DNA from: Coxiellaceae bacterium UBA1530
GTDB lineage: Bacteria > Pseudomonadota > Gammaproteobacteria > Coxiellales > Coxiellaceae
Direction of reading: 5' to 3'
NCBI GenBank assembly: GCA_002323325.1
Contig: DCQA01000064.1
Location: forward strand, 1 to 17,562
Length of the DNA: 17,562 nucleotides
The notes beneath the pieces were generated by a model. It did no database searches, was not told the origin of the DNA, and saw only the letters and a list, made by a program, of their open reading frames with translations. The position numbers and the translations under genes are program-made. How positions within the stretch are numbered: the first letter of the stretch is position 1; every line of letters starts with the position of its first letter. Positions 1 through 8,182 of this stretch are shown here, one piece after another.

Positions 1-23
1 CTCTACCGCTGAGCTATTCCCGC
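1..23 (-). tRNA. glyW: tRNA-Gly, 5' part only (cut by window edge)
   Basis: Read on the minus strand, these 23 bases are the acceptor strand, D-stem and D-loop start of a gammaproteobacterial tRNA-Gly (GCGGGAATAGCTCAGCGGTA). The anticodon lies beyond the window edge, so GCC is inferred from close likeness to E. coli glyW/glyV and is not seen. It sits directly downstream of pgsA, exactly as glyW does in the E. coli uvrY-uvrC-pgsA-glyW arrangement. It has its own promoter in the pgsA-tRNA gap. Confidence 0.85.
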
Positions 24-26
24 ACC

Positions 27-41
27 GTTCCTGTTAGGAAC
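27..41 (-). other. Perfect hairpin in the tRNA-Gly 5' leader
   Basis: GTTCCT and AGGAAC form a perfect 6-bp inverted repeat around a 3-base loop. It ends three bases before the tRNA 5' end. With the promoter at 46-73, transcription should start at or just before the hairpin, so it would form almost the whole leader removed by RNase P. A role in processing is inference. There is no U-tract, so it is not a terminator. Confidence 0.5.
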
Positions 42-45
42 TGCT

Positions 46-73
46 ATTATTGTCATTCGGCCGACAAAGTCAA
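46..73 (-). promoter_or_regulatory. Sigma70-type promoter of tRNA-Gly
   Basis: The -35 box TTGACT (68-73) and -10 box AATAAT (46-51) each match 5 of 6 consensus bases. The spacer is 16 bases. The boxes sit 23-50 bases upstream of the tRNA 5' end, inside the pgsA-tRNA gap, so the tRNA can be transcribed independently of pgsA. Confidence 0.65.
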
Positions 74-86
74 GCTCCTCTTTATA

Positions 87-647
87 TTAATTTTTTGAAT
101 GCTGCTTGAGATCAGGCCATGCTGTTTTTAAATAAACCAACATCGACCATAAGGTTAAAATAACAGCAAGGTAGAAAAAAACCAAACCAAACCAAAAGAT
201 CCATACTGGCGCATAAGAGCTATACATCAACAAAGCAACTATCGCTATCGCCTGAAAGGTTGTTTTAATTTTCCCAACATACTGAACGCTCACCTTTGTC
301 CTAGATCCAATTTCTGCCATCCATTCTCTCAGAGCAGAAATTAAAATTTCGCGTGCAACGATAATAGATGAAGCCAGAGTTATCCAAAAATTAGCGTAAT
401 ATGCTGCTACTAAGACTAACGCAACACAAATTAAAATTTTATCCGCAACAGGATCTAAAAAAGCACCTAACTTTGTTGATTGATTTAAGCGACGTGCCAA
501 ATACCCATCCAACCAGTCAGTTAAAATAGCTAATAAAAATAAAAAAGCTGCAGCATAATGAGACCAAGCTGATGGGAAAAGATAAACGATAAAGACTAAA
601 GGGACACACACAATGCGCATCACCGTTAATTGTAAAGGAACATTCAT
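87..647 (-). CDS. pgsA: CDP-diacylglycerol--glycerol-3-phosphate 3-phosphatidyltransferase
   Basis: PgsA transfers phosphatidyl from CDP-diacylglycerol to glycerol-3-phosphate. This is the committed step to phosphatidylglycerol and cardiolipin in the inner membrane. The 186 residues, close to the family length, contain the complete CDP-alcohol phosphotransferase signature: D44, D47-G48, A51-R52, G61, D65 and D69. There are several hydrophobic segments (about 5-25, 30-45, 72-100, 128-170). The IISALREWMAE-like stretch (here ILISALREWMAEIG) closely matches E. coli PgsA. The ATG has a GGAG ribosome site six bases upstream. A good promoter lies between uvrC and this gene. Its place between uvrC and a tRNA-Gly is conserved in gammaproteobacteria. 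Nothing is missing. Confidence 0.97.
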   Translation of the reverse strand: MNVPLQLTVMRIVCVPLVFIVYLFPSAWSHYAAAFLFLLAILTDWLDGYLARRLNQSTKLGAFLDPVADKILICVALVLVAAYYANFWITLASSIIVAREILISALREWMAEIGSRTKVSVQYVGKIKTTFQAIAIVALLMYSSYAPVWIFWFGLVFFYLAVILTLWSMLVYLKTAWPDLKQHSKN

Positions 648-689
648 TACACTCTCCGGAACTCGGTATAGAAAATTAATACACTCTCA

Positions 690-717
690 ATTGTACGATA
701 TATTAAATAGCGGTCAA
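690..717 (-). promoter_or_regulatory. Sigma70-type promoter of pgsA
   Basis: TTGACC (-35, 712-717) and TACAAT (-10, 690-695) each match 5 of 6 consensus bases, with a 16-base spacer. The -35 box starts one base after the uvrC stop codon. The predicted leader to the pgsA ATG is about 36 bases. An essential lipid gene would thereby be expressed independently of the upstream repair gene. Confidence 0.6.
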
Positions 718-718
718 G

Positions 719-2536
719 TCATGGATGCAAAGCACAATATATCAATTCAGCTAACTTGGAACTAACACCTTGCACAGCAGCAATTTCATGCTGGGAAGCC
801 TGCAGCAAGCCCTGCATACCTCCAAAATGCCTTAATAAAGCTTGTCGACGCTTAGGGCCAATCCCCTCGATATCATCCAAAGGAGAATGAATAAATTGTT
901 TCTTACGCTTTGAACGATGACCTGCGATCGCGAAACGATGAGACTCATCACGAATTAACTGAATTAAATGAAGAGCTACACTCTCGGAAGATAACTCAAT
1001 CGATTGTGATACATCATTTAGAAAAAGTGTCTCCTCACCAGCTTTACGACTCTCCCCTTTAGCAACACCCAATAAAGGAATCTCTGTCAATTGAAGCTCA
1101 AGCATAACAGAAATAGCCTGCGACATCTGACCTTTACCACCGTCAATAATAACTAAATCTGGTAATGGTGCATCGTCCTTTTTGACTTGTGTATAACGTC
1201 TTAATAAGACTTGACGCATTGCTGCATAATCATCGCCTGGAGTTATATCTTTAATGGTAAAACGACGATACTCTGAGGTTGTGATGCCTGCGGTAGTATA
1301 AACGACACAGGATGCAACAGTTGACGTACCTTGCGTGTGACTCACATCAAAACATTCTATACGAGACAACGAATCAGGAAGAGACAAAGCATCTTGCAAA
1401 GCATGTAGCTGCTTAATAGGTGTCAATGAGTCACTTAGCCTCTGTGCAATATCATGAAGCGCATTTTTTTCTGCCATACTTCGCCATGCCTGATACATCA
1501 CTAACTGTCGATCTGTAAGGCGAAATGATGTGCCGAATAATTTTTGTAAAGAACGCTGCAAAGCTTCACGCTGATTAATTTTAACATTGACAATAACCTT
1601 AGCTAAGTTTTGCTTGGCGCGGACCGAATCGCAATAGTATTGCGCAATGAATGCATGGATGGCATCAGAGGGGGAAAATCCTGCGGGAATAGAAGGAAAG
1701 TATGTTTTATGACCCAGCACCCTACCAGAACGAATAAAAACAATACAAACAGCTGTCATCTCAAGGGATTGTACAACAGCAAGAACATCAACATCACTTT
1801 TACCACCCACTATGGTTTGTTGCTTTTGAAGTAAACGTAACTTGATAACCGTGTCACGAAAATACTGAGCCCGCTCGTAAGCCTTCAAATCGGAAGCTTC
1901 TGTCATCTGATGTGTTAAAGAATCTATAATCAAATTATTTTCACCCTTGAGAAATAGCGTCGCCAAACGCACCTGATCCGCATAATCTTTTTTAGACACA
2001 TACCCGACACAAGGCGCTGTGCAGCGATGTATTTGATACTGGAGACAGGGGCGCGATCTGTGACTAAAAAAAACATCATTACATTGCCTTAAACGAAATA
2101 ATTTCTGAATCAGTGATAAACTCTCGCGCACAGAACCCGCATTAGGAAAAGGCCCGAAAGTCTGACCTTTCGGTCGTCCCTTTCCTCGATATAAGTCTAA
2201 TCGTGGGAAATCATGCTCTGTTGAAAGCAACAAAAAAGGGTAAGTTTTATCGTCTCTTAATACGACATTATACCGAGGCCTGTACTGCTTGATAAAGTTA
2301 TTCTCAAGTAATAACGCTTCATGCTCATTGTTAACAATCGTAAATTCAACTGAATCGACATGCGCCATGAGTGCTTCAGTTTTCTTATCAGTATAAGAGG
2401 TCCTAAAATAACTAGACACACGCTTTTTGAGATTCTTTGCTTTACCAACATAAAGAATTTTTCCTGAATCGTTAAGCATGCGATAAACGCCTGGTGACGA
2501 AGGTAAAGTTTCAAGAAAAGCTTTTTCGTCTTCCAT
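719..2536 (-). CDS. uvrC: Excinuclease ABC subunit C
   Basis: UvrC makes the 3' and 5' incisions around bulky DNA lesions once UvrA and UvrB have marked the site. From the N-terminus it has: the GIY-YIG nuclease (GVY at 16-18, YVG at 29-31, followed by GKAKNLKKRVSSYF); a cysteine cluster near residues 155-175; a UVR UvrB-binding motif around 195-230; the RNase H-like nuclease half with FDVSH, IIDGGKGQ and DESHRFA; and a C-terminal helix-hairpin-helix pair (IEGIGPKRR, VQGVSSKLAE). I chose the ATG at 2536 because it aligns with the E. coli start. An in-frame TTG six codons earlier (2554) is possible, and neither has a strong ribosome site. It lies 42 bases after the gacA-type gene, the classic uvrY-uvrC pairing. 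Confidence 0.96.
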   Translation of the reverse strand: MEDEKAFLETLPSSPGVYRMLNDSGKILYVGKAKNLKKRVSSYFRTSYTDKKTEALMAHVDSVEFTIVNNEHEALLLENNFIKQYRPRYNVVLRDDKTYPFLLLSTEHDFPRLDLYRGKGRPKGQTFGPFPNAGSVRESLSLIQKLFRLRQCNDVFFSHRSRPCLQYQIHRCTAPCVGYVSKKDYADQVRLATLFLKGENNLIIDSLTHQMTEASDLKAYERAQYFRDTVIKLRLLQKQQTIVGGKSDVDVLAVVQSLEMTAVCIVFIRSGRVLGHKTYFPSIPAGFSPSDAIHAFIAQYYCDSVRAKQNLAKVIVNVKINQREALQRSLQKLFGTSFRLTDRQLVMYQAWRSMAEKNALHDIAQRLSDSLTPIKQLHALQDALSLPDSLSRIECFDVSHTQGTSTVASCVVYTTAGITTSEYRRFTIKDITPGDDYAAMRQVLLRRYTQVKKDDAPLPDLVIIDGGKGQMSQAISVMLELQLTEIPLLGVAKGESRKAGEETLFLNDVSQSIELSSESVALHLIQLIRDESHRFAIAGHRSKRKKQFIHSPLDDIEGIGPKRRQALLRHFGGMQGLLQASQHEIAAVQGVSSKLAELIYCALHP

Positions 2537-2578
2537 AATCGCTGTCAAATACAATTGTTATTCAGTGATACTAGGATA

Positions 2579-3262
2579 CTAGTTTTCTTTGGATTCCGAA
2601 ACATCTGATAAAGGATCATCGACTTGCTCTGAATCTATCATGCCGTGCCGCATTGCCAACAATGTCAGCTCAACATCATTAGTGATATCTAGCTTTTCAA
2701 AAATACGATATCGATAACTGTTGACTGTCTTGGGACTTAAACACAGTTTTTCCGCAATTTCCTGAACTTTGACACCCATTGTGATCATCAACATGACCTG
2801 CAACTCTCTTTCTGATAACTTATCAAAAGGAGATTCTTCAACATCTGAAATATGACGGAACGCCAATCGACTAGCAATTTCTGGACTAATATAACGCTGA
2901 CCTGCGTGCACAGCCTTGATCGCTTGAATCATCTCTTTCATGGATGCATTTTTTGTGAGATAGCCTGAGGCGCCAACGCCTAACAACCGAGCAGGATAGA
3001 TATCATTATTGCAAATAGTAACAACTAAGACTTTCACTGTTGGGTCCATCAGCAACAGTTTTCTTGTGGCTTCAAAACCACCAATCCCTGGCATTTTAAC
3101 ATCCATTAAAACCACATCTGGCTTTAATTTACGCCCAAGCAGCAAGGCCTCTTCACCACTAGATGCTTCACTAACAACAGTGATACCGGGAACATCATCA
3201 AGGATTCTTCGAATTCCTGACCGAACTAGATCATGATCATCTACGAGTAGAACATTTATCAC
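2579..3262 (-). CDS. gacA: Two-component response regulator, GacA/UvrY/LetA family
   Basis: This is a NarL-type regulator. The receiver domain (about 1-118) has acidic residues D8-D9, phospho-acceptor D54, T82 and K104. The LuxR-type helix-turn-helix (about 145-205) contains LSERELQVMLMITMG and LSPKTVNSYRYRIFEKL, nearly identical to UvrY/GacA. In relatives it is phosphorylated by BarA/GacS and switches on small RNAs that titrate CsrA/RsmA. No cognate kinase or such RNA is seen here. GTG at 3262 gives MINVLLVDDH, the family start; a TTG two codons upstream (3268) is less likely. Spaced AAGG and TAGG elements lie upstream. The tail after about residue 208 is acidic and slightly longer than in E. 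coli. It starts 37 bases after tRNA-Ser. Confidence 0.93.
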   Translation of the reverse strand: MINVLLVDDHDLVRSGIRRILDDVPGITVVSEASSGEEALLLGRKLKPDVVLMDVKMPGIGGFEATRKLLLMDPTVKVLVVTICNNDIYPARLLGVGASGYLTKNASMKEMIQAIKAVHAGQRYISPEIASRLAFRHISDVEESPFDKLSERELQVMLMITMGVKVQEIAEKLCLSPKTVNSYRYRIFEKLDITNDVELTLLAMRHGMIDSEQVDDPLSDVSESKEN

Positions 3263-3299
3263 AAGCAAGCCTAACCTTAGATATCAATATTAAAAGTGT

Positions 3300-3387
3300 T
3301 GGCGGAGAGACAGGGATTCGAACCCTGGGAGGTGTTACCCTCAACGGTTTTCAAGACCGCCGCTTTCGACCACTCAGCCACCTCTCC
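3300..3387 (-). tRNA. tRNA-Ser (UGA anticodon)
   Basis: This is a complete 88-base class II tRNA on the minus strand. The acceptor GGAGAGG pairs with TCTCTCC (last pair G-U), followed by discriminator G and an encoded CCA (3300-3302). The anticodon loop CTTGAAA carries TGA at 3351-3353. There is a long variable arm (GAGGGTAACACCTC) and a T-arm CAGGG-TTCGAAT-CCCTG. It lies between serS, whose product charges it, and the gacA-type gene. No obvious terminator separates it from the latter. Confidence 0.97.
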
Positions 3388-3552
3388 TGATCAATCTGTA
3401 AAAACCTTTCAGCCCACAAATTCGCAACCAAATGTAGCAAAATGTATTAGCTCTGTATACCTTTATCTTAAGATTATTAGCCCGCAATGAGCAGGACAAC
3501 TTTTTACATATTAACCAAGGCATGAATAATAAGCAAATCGTTAAAAAAGTGC
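3388..3552. other. Intergenic gap between serS and tRNA-Ser
   Basis: This stretch of 165 bases holds no coding potential I can support. The serS stop is followed on the minus strand by a run of six Ts, but the stem before it is too weak to call a terminator. Several AT-rich hexamers resemble promoter boxes without acceptable spacing, so the start point for tRNA-Ser remains unresolved. Confidence 0.5.
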
Positions 3553-4836
3553 TCAGCGTGCTGTACCGATTACTTTCAAACCCTTCATATAAGGCTGTAA
3601 AACAGCTGGGATAGCAATAGAGCCATCTTCCTGCTGATAGTTTTCCATTACTGCAACTAACGCTCGTCCGACGGCAAGACCTGATCCGTTCAACGTGTGT
3701 AAAAGTGAAGGCTTGTTAGCAGTGGCATTTCGATACCTCAACATCATCCGACGAGACTGAAAATCTGTGCAATTACTGCAAGAAGAAATTTCACGATAAG
3801 CACTTTGGCCTGGCAACCAAACTTCTAAATCATAAGTCTTTGCAGAAGAAAATCCAACATCCCCAGAACACAGCACCATGACTCTATAAGGCAGCTCTAA
3901 CTGCTGTAGAATCGCCTCTGCGTGCGAAGTAATCTCCTCTAGCGCTTCAAACGAATCCTCAGGCTTAACCAGATGCACCATTTCAACTTTTTCAAACTGA
4001 TGCACTCGAATCATTCCGCGAGTATCACGACCATATGATCCCGCCTCACTCCTAAAACAAGGCGTTTGACCCACATATTTCAATGGTAAAAGAGATTCAT
4101 CTAAAATTTCATCACGATGCAAATTAGCGAGTGGAACTTCAGCCGTGGGAATCAAATGCAAATTACTCTCACCTTCCACTGAAAAGATATCTTCTGCAAA
4201 CTTAGGTAACTGCCCCGTTCCTAAGAGAGAATCGGAATGAACAAGATAAGGCACATAAACCTCTGTGTACCCATGTGATTGAGTATGCATGTCCAGCATA
4301 AATTGTGCTAATGCGCGTTGTAATTGCGCTAATTGTCCTTGTAACACCACAAAACGAGAACCTGACAATTTAGAAGCACGCTCCATATCCAGCGAGCCTG
4401 TAAGCTCACCAAGCTCTACGTGATCTCTTACCTGAAAATGATAATCACGAGGGTTACCCCATCGCCTCAGCTCCAAATTATCCTCTTCCGATGCACCCAC
4501 TGGCACTGAATCATGCAAAAGATTAGGAATCAGTAACTGAAACGCCTTAATATCCTCTTGTAGAGAATCCAGTTGTACCTCATGCGCCTTGAGATCAGCA
4601 TTAATTTTTGACATTTGATCGATTATTTCTTGTACATCTTCACCTTTGGATTTTGCTTGACCTATCATTTTTGAGCGTTGGTTACGCTCTGCTTGAAGAG
4701 ACTGAGTCGTAGCTTGCAGCTCGACTCGCTTTTTTTCCATAGCATGATAAGTAGTAGCATCTAATTGAACTTGTCTTTTAAGAAGATTTTTAGCCACCGC
4801 ATCAAAATCATTACGCAAACATTTAGGGTCTAACAT
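3553..4836 (-). CDS. serS: Seryl-tRNA synthetase
   Basis: SerRS is a cytosolic class II synthetase that charges tRNA-Ser, and also tRNA-Sec where present. Residues about 28-100 form the long antiparallel coiled-coil arm, rich in E, K, Q and L, that grips the tRNA variable arm. The catalytic domain shows TAE (231-233), motif 2 with FRSEAGSYGRDTRG (261-274) and its continuation to HQF, and motif 3 around GLAVGRALVAVMENY (about 383-397). The 427-residue length is normal. The ATG is preceded by AAGGA at six bases. A promoter lies in the 74-base gap after lolA. In Pseudomonas rarA lies between lolA and serS; here it is absent. The substrate tRNA gene is 165 bases downstream. Confidence 0.98.
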   Translation of the reverse strand: MLDPKCLRNDFDAVAKNLLKRQVQLDATTYHAMEKKRVELQATTQSLQAERNQRSKMIGQAKSKGEDVQEIIDQMSKINADLKAHEVQLDSLQEDIKAFQLLIPNLLHDSVPVGASEEDNLELRRWGNPRDYHFQVRDHVELGELTGSLDMERASKLSGSRFVVLQGQLAQLQRALAQFMLDMHTQSHGYTEVYVPYLVHSDSLLGTGQLPKFAEDIFSVEGESNLHLIPTAEVPLANLHRDEILDESLLPLKYVGQTPCFRSEAGSYGRDTRGMIRVHQFEKVEMVHLVKPEDSFEALEEITSHAEAILQQLELPYRVMVLCSGDVGFSSAKTYDLEVWLPGQSAYREISSCSNCTDFQSRRMMLRYRNATANKPSLLHTLNGSGLAVGRALVAVMENYQQEDGSIAIPAVLQPYMKGLKVIGTAR

Positions 4837-4870
4837 CTATAATCCTTAGGGGATAGAAAAATTGCAGCAT

Positions 4871-4899
4871 AGTAAACCATAAAGCCTCAACATTGCCAA
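4871..4899 (-). promoter_or_regulatory. Putative promoter of serS
   Basis: TTGGCA (-35, 4894-4899) and TTTACT (-10, 4871-4876) are separated by 17 bases, matching 5 and 4 of 6 consensus bases. The leader to the serS ATG would be about 28 bases. It lies in the gap after lolA, where a separate promoter for serS is expected. Confidence 0.45.
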
Positions 4900-4910
4900 A
4901 CAAGGTAACA

Positions 4911-5555
4911 TCACACAGCTGAGTCTCTTAAAACGTCAACACCCTTCATATTAGTATCAAATTTGAATTGGGAATCGGAGATAGATCTATCGAGAATGAT
5001 GTTGGAAAATGTAAATAATGTTTTTTGACCTAAATTGTTCAATGTGTATAAGCTTACCAATCGATGATTCTTAAAAGTGATCTGAATAGTAGAAAAAGCT
5101 GCATTCTCTAAGTTGGATGTTAATTTGAAAATCTGATCATTTTCACTATGAGGTAAATCCAACTCGGCAATGGAAAAATAACGAGCGAGCTCATCACCAC
5201 TTCCTGACAAAATACTAGCAGGGCTCAACTGACCAGGCTGACTCAAGGGGCGCTGAGTTGCCTGAGCTAAATCGACATCATACACCCATAATACATCACC
5301 CAGCCCATAGAGCTTCTGGTGATTAGGACTTTTCGTTTCCCAAAAAAATTTATTAGGTTTTTTTACTATAAGGTATCCGGATGATCGGGAGACAAGGGAG
5401 CCATCATGGCTAGAAGTGGTTTGTTCAAAGTCGGCAGAGTATGTATTATATTTTTTCAATAAATTGGCTAATGTTGCTGCGCTGCTTACCGCGTAACTCA
5501 CATCCAGCATCATCGCTAATCCCAAACAGATAATGGTTCGTATAAATAGCCTCAT
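4911..5555 (-). CDS. lolA: Outer-membrane lipoprotein carrier protein LolA
   Basis: LolA is the periplasmic chaperone that carries lipoproteins from the LolCDE transporter to LolB at the outer membrane. The first 22 residues are a Sec signal peptide (positive start, hydrophobic core, cleavage likely after SYA). The mature part has the family pattern: LLKKYNTYSADFEQTT, SSGYLIVKKPNKFFWETKSP, then LWVYDVDLAQATQRPL, forming the half-barrel that shields acyl chains. The length of 214 residues is typical. The ATG follows AGGG at four bases. It begins 11 bases after the ftsK stop codon, so the two are almost surely co-transcribed; ftsK-lolA adjacency is widely conserved. Confidence 0.94.
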   Translation of the reverse strand: MRLFIRTIICLGLAMMLDVSYAVSSAATLANLLKKYNTYSADFEQTTSSHDGSLVSRSSGYLIVKKPNKFFWETKSPNHQKLYGLGDVLWVYDVDLAQATQRPLSQPGQLSPASILSGSGDELARYFSIAELDLPHSENDQIFKLTSNLENAAFSTIQITFKNHRLVSLYTLNNLGQKTLFTFSNIILDRSISDSQFKFDTNMKGVDVLRDSAV

Positions 5556-5566
5556 AATACCCTACC

Positions 5567-8008
5567 CTATGACACTGGTGGCGGAGCAAGAACCTCTCGA
5601 CTACCATTATTTTCCATAGCACTAACCACACCTGCTTTTTCCATTGATTCAACAATACACGCAGAACGATTATAGCCAATTTTAAAGCGCCTCTGAATGC
5701 TAGAGATGGATACTTTTCGTCTATCGGTAACAAACTTAACAGCTTCATCGTAATACTCATCTTGTTCTGAATCGACACCCGCTGACATTGCTTGCGTATA
5801 GCCAGACGGATCAATTGCAGCAGAATCATTCAATACATCATCAAGATAATCAGGCTCACCTTGTGCTTTCAAATACGAGACGACCCTATGAACCTCATCG
5901 TCTGAAACATAAGCACCATGAACACGAACTGGTAAGCCTGTGCCTGGCGCTAGGTAAAGCATATCACCATATCCTAGCAACTGATCAGCACCTTGTTGAT
6001 CTAAGATAGTTCGTGAATCGATTTTGGAAGATACCTGAAAGGCAATGCGACTCGGTATATTAGCTTTAATCAAACCTGTTATCACATCCACAGAAGGTCT
6101 TTGAGTGGCAAATATTAAGTGCACTCCTGCTGCACGTGCCTTTTGAGCCAGTCTCGCAATAAGAGTCTCAACTTTTTTACCGACAACAACCATCATATCA
6201 GCGAACTCATCAGCAATCACAACAATTTGTGGAAGCTCAGTCAATTCTGGCGCCTCAACATCTGCATCTTTTAGTAGAGGGTCTAAAAGCGGAGCACCTC
6301 GCTTTTTGGCTTGTTTAACCTTTGCGTTGTAGCCGGCAATATTTCTAACACCAAGAGAAGCCATTAGGCGATAACGACGCTCCATTTCCATAACACACCA
6401 GCGCAAGGCAACTGCTGCATCTTTCATATCAGTCACAACGGGTGTGAGTAAGTGCGGAATACCGTCATATACGGCTAATTCCAGCATTTTCGGATCTATT
6501 AAGATCATACGGAGCTGATCAGGCGATGCTTTGTAAAGCAAGCTCAGTAGCATGGCATTAAGACTAACAGACTTCCCTGATCCGGTTGTCCCAGCAACCA
6601 GTAAGTGTGGCATTTTAGCCAAATCCACCACCACAGGATGGCCAGCAATATCTTTTCCGAGGGCTAGTGACAGTGGAGAGCGGGCATTTTCGTATTGTTG
6701 CGACGCAAGGACTTCATGCAAAGCAACATCCTCCCTGCGATCATTAGGCAACTCTAATCCAATCACTGACTTACCAGGAATAACCTCCACAATACGAACA
6801 CTAACAACCGACAGTGAGCGCGCTAAATCTTTAGCAAGCGCTGAAATTTTACTCACCTTGGTTCCTGCAGCTAAAGTCATCTCGTATCGCGTAACAACAG
6901 GCCCTGGATACACTGAGACGACCTTAACGGAAACACCAAAGTCAGCTAGTCGCTCCTCAACTTCTTTAGAGCGTGCATCTAAATACTGACTATTGTACTC
7001 CGACTTTTTACCTTTAGAGGGTTTATCCAATAGGGATAGCTTAGGAGAGACAGTTCTTTCTTTAGGCTGAGGAACTCCTGACGATACTCCATCAGTTTCT
7101 TTGATTGCTGAAAGTTTAGTAACCTTTCTCGTAGTCACTTTAGTTTTAACTGTCTTCACTGCAGGTTCTAATTTCGAACTGATAGGGCTTGAATTAGGAA
7201 CTTCAGTTGGAATCATTGAGGGCTTCTTAAATTGAAGGCTAAAGTGATTAATTTTTTCTTTTATAGCACCAGCAGTGTCGTAGCATCTTTCGTAAAAATG
7301 CGTCACCGGTAAACGACTATTACGCAACCAATCCCAGTTAGACAAACAACCTTTAACCCTGTCTAGTAAAGCCCAAACAACCAGGCCTATCTTCTCGAGC
7401 AACAACAACCAAGACAACCCTGAGAAAAGCGTTACACCAACGAGCAGGACAGTTCCTAAAATAATGGTTGAGCCGACGCGGTTAAAAAACAGCATGCAAT
7501 AGTACGCTACAGAAGCACCTAGCACCCCCCCAGAGTTGTGAGGAAGAACAAAAGGTGGTAGAGAATAATACATAGCGACTAGCGCAGATCCAGCAATTAA
7601 TACCACGAAAACTCCTGCGGTTTTGATTGCAATAAAGGGGTATCTAAATGGTGTATGGTCGCTAGATCGATGTCGGTGGTAATACATCAGCCAGGCACTG
7701 TAGCAGAGCAAGATTGGCAATCCATAAGCAACATACCCAATAAAAAAAAGTGCTATATCAGCTATCCACGCACCCACCACACCACCCGAGTTAGTAATGG
7801 AAGCGACAACAGAACTATGCGTCCAGCCCGGGTCAGAATACTGATAACTAAGAAGTGACACGAACAAAAAGGCTGAAAATGCAATGATGAGAAGTAAAAA
7901 GACCTCTTTTAGACGGAATACAAACAAGGAAGACACAACAACTGATGACTCTTCAGAAGACGATGCAGATTTCCTTTTTGCTTTCTTAGCCAACGATTTC
8001 CCTTGCAT
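5567..8008 (-). CDS. ftsK: DNA translocase FtsK
   Basis: FtsK anchors at the division septum and pumps DNA so that XerCD can resolve chromosome dimers at dif. The N-terminal about 205 residues carry four or five membrane segments (roughly 35-55, 77-110, 126-150, 181-204). A charged Lys/Ser/Thr linker of only about 120 residues follows, far shorter than in E. coli. The RecA-like motor has Walker A GTTGSGKS (about 473-480) and Walker B QIVVIADEFADMM. The C-terminal gamma winged helix (RRKVSISSIQRRFKIGYNRSA) reads KOPS sequences. I prefer ATG at 8008, with AAGAG just upstream; a TTG at 8023 adds five residues and lacks a ribosome site. The size (813 residues) is like the Pseudomonas protein. Confidence 0.96.
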   Translation of the reverse strand: MQGKSLAKKAKRKSASSSEESSVVVSSLFVFRLKEVFLLLIIAFSAFLFVSLLSYQYSDPGWTHSSVVASITNSGGVVGAWIADIALFFIGYVAYGLPILLCYSAWLMYYHRHRSSDHTPFRYPFIAIKTAGVFVVLIAGSALVAMYYSLPPFVLPHNSGGVLGASVAYYCMLFFNRVGSTIILGTVLLVGVTLFSGLSWLLLLEKIGLVVWALLDRVKGCLSNWDWLRNSRLPVTHFYERCYDTAGAIKEKINHFSLQFKKPSMIPTEVPNSSPISSKLEPAVKTVKTKVTTRKVTKLSAIKETDGVSSGVPQPKERTVSPKLSLLDKPSKGKKSEYNSQYLDARSKEVEERLADFGVSVKVVSVYPGPVVTRYEMTLAAGTKVSKISALAKDLARSLSVVSVRIVEVIPGKSVIGLELPNDRREDVALHEVLASQQYENARSPLSLALGKDIAGHPVVVDLAKMPHLLVAGTTGSGKSVSLNAMLLSLLYKASPDQLRMILIDPKMLELAVYDGIPHLLTPVVTDMKDAAVALRWCVMEMERRYRLMASLGVRNIAGYNAKVKQAKKRGAPLLDPLLKDADVEAPELTELPQIVVIADEFADMMVVVGKKVETLIARLAQKARAAGVHLIFATQRPSVDVITGLIKANIPSRIAFQVSSKIDSRTILDQQGADQLLGYGDMLYLAPGTGLPVRVHGAYVSDDEVHRVVSYLKAQGEPDYLDDVLNDSAAIDPSGYTQAMSAGVDSEQDEYYDEAVKFVTDRRKVSISSIQRRFKIGYNRSACIVESMEKAGVVSAMENNGSREVLAPPPVS

Positions 8009-8109
8009 GAATCTCTTTTTCAACCACGAATGCGAACGTAGGCTGCATTAGAAGTATACATTGTAACAATATGAATAGAATAGATTTTTAGTATGATAAC
8101 AAACAATTC

Positions 8110-8137
8110 TTGCAGATCAAGCTAAAATCAGCATAAT
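8110..8137 (+). promoter_or_regulatory. Putative promoter of trxB
   Basis: TTGCAG (-35, 8110-8115) and CATAAT (-10, 8132-8137) have a 16-base spacer. Transcription would start near 8144, giving a leader of about 40 bases. The ftsK-trxB gap also holds an 11-base palindrome ATTGTAACAAT (8060-8070), which could be an operator for the divergent pair. No regulator can be named from this. Confidence 0.4.
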
Positions 8138-8166
8138 GAGTGGTAATTCTTTCTTATAAACCACTC
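8138..8166 (+). other. Hairpin just upstream of the trxB ribosome binding site
   Basis: GAGTGGT (8138-8144) and ACCACTC (8160-8166) form a perfect 7-bp stem around a 15-base AT-rich loop. The stem ends four bases before the GAAGG ribosome site (8171-8175). If transcription starts near 8144 the 5' arm would be mostly missing from the RNA. The repeat may then be a DNA-level operator overlapping the start site. Confidence 0.35.
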
Positions 8167-8182
8167 TATCGAAGGTATCATC

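Noticed and set aside
2537..2545. A perfect TTGACA just upstream of the uvrC ATG on the minus strand, looking like a -35 box.
   Set aside because: No acceptable -10 box lies 15-19 bases downstream, and the start would fall inside uvrC.
3296..3490. A plus-strand reading frame of 64 codons across the tRNA-Ser region.
   Set aside because: It reads through the antisense of tRNA-Ser and the following non-coding gap and resembles no real protein.
6552..6989. A plus-strand frame of 145 codons.
   Set aside because: It is wholly antisense to the conserved ftsK motor domain, whose protein similarity is unambiguous.
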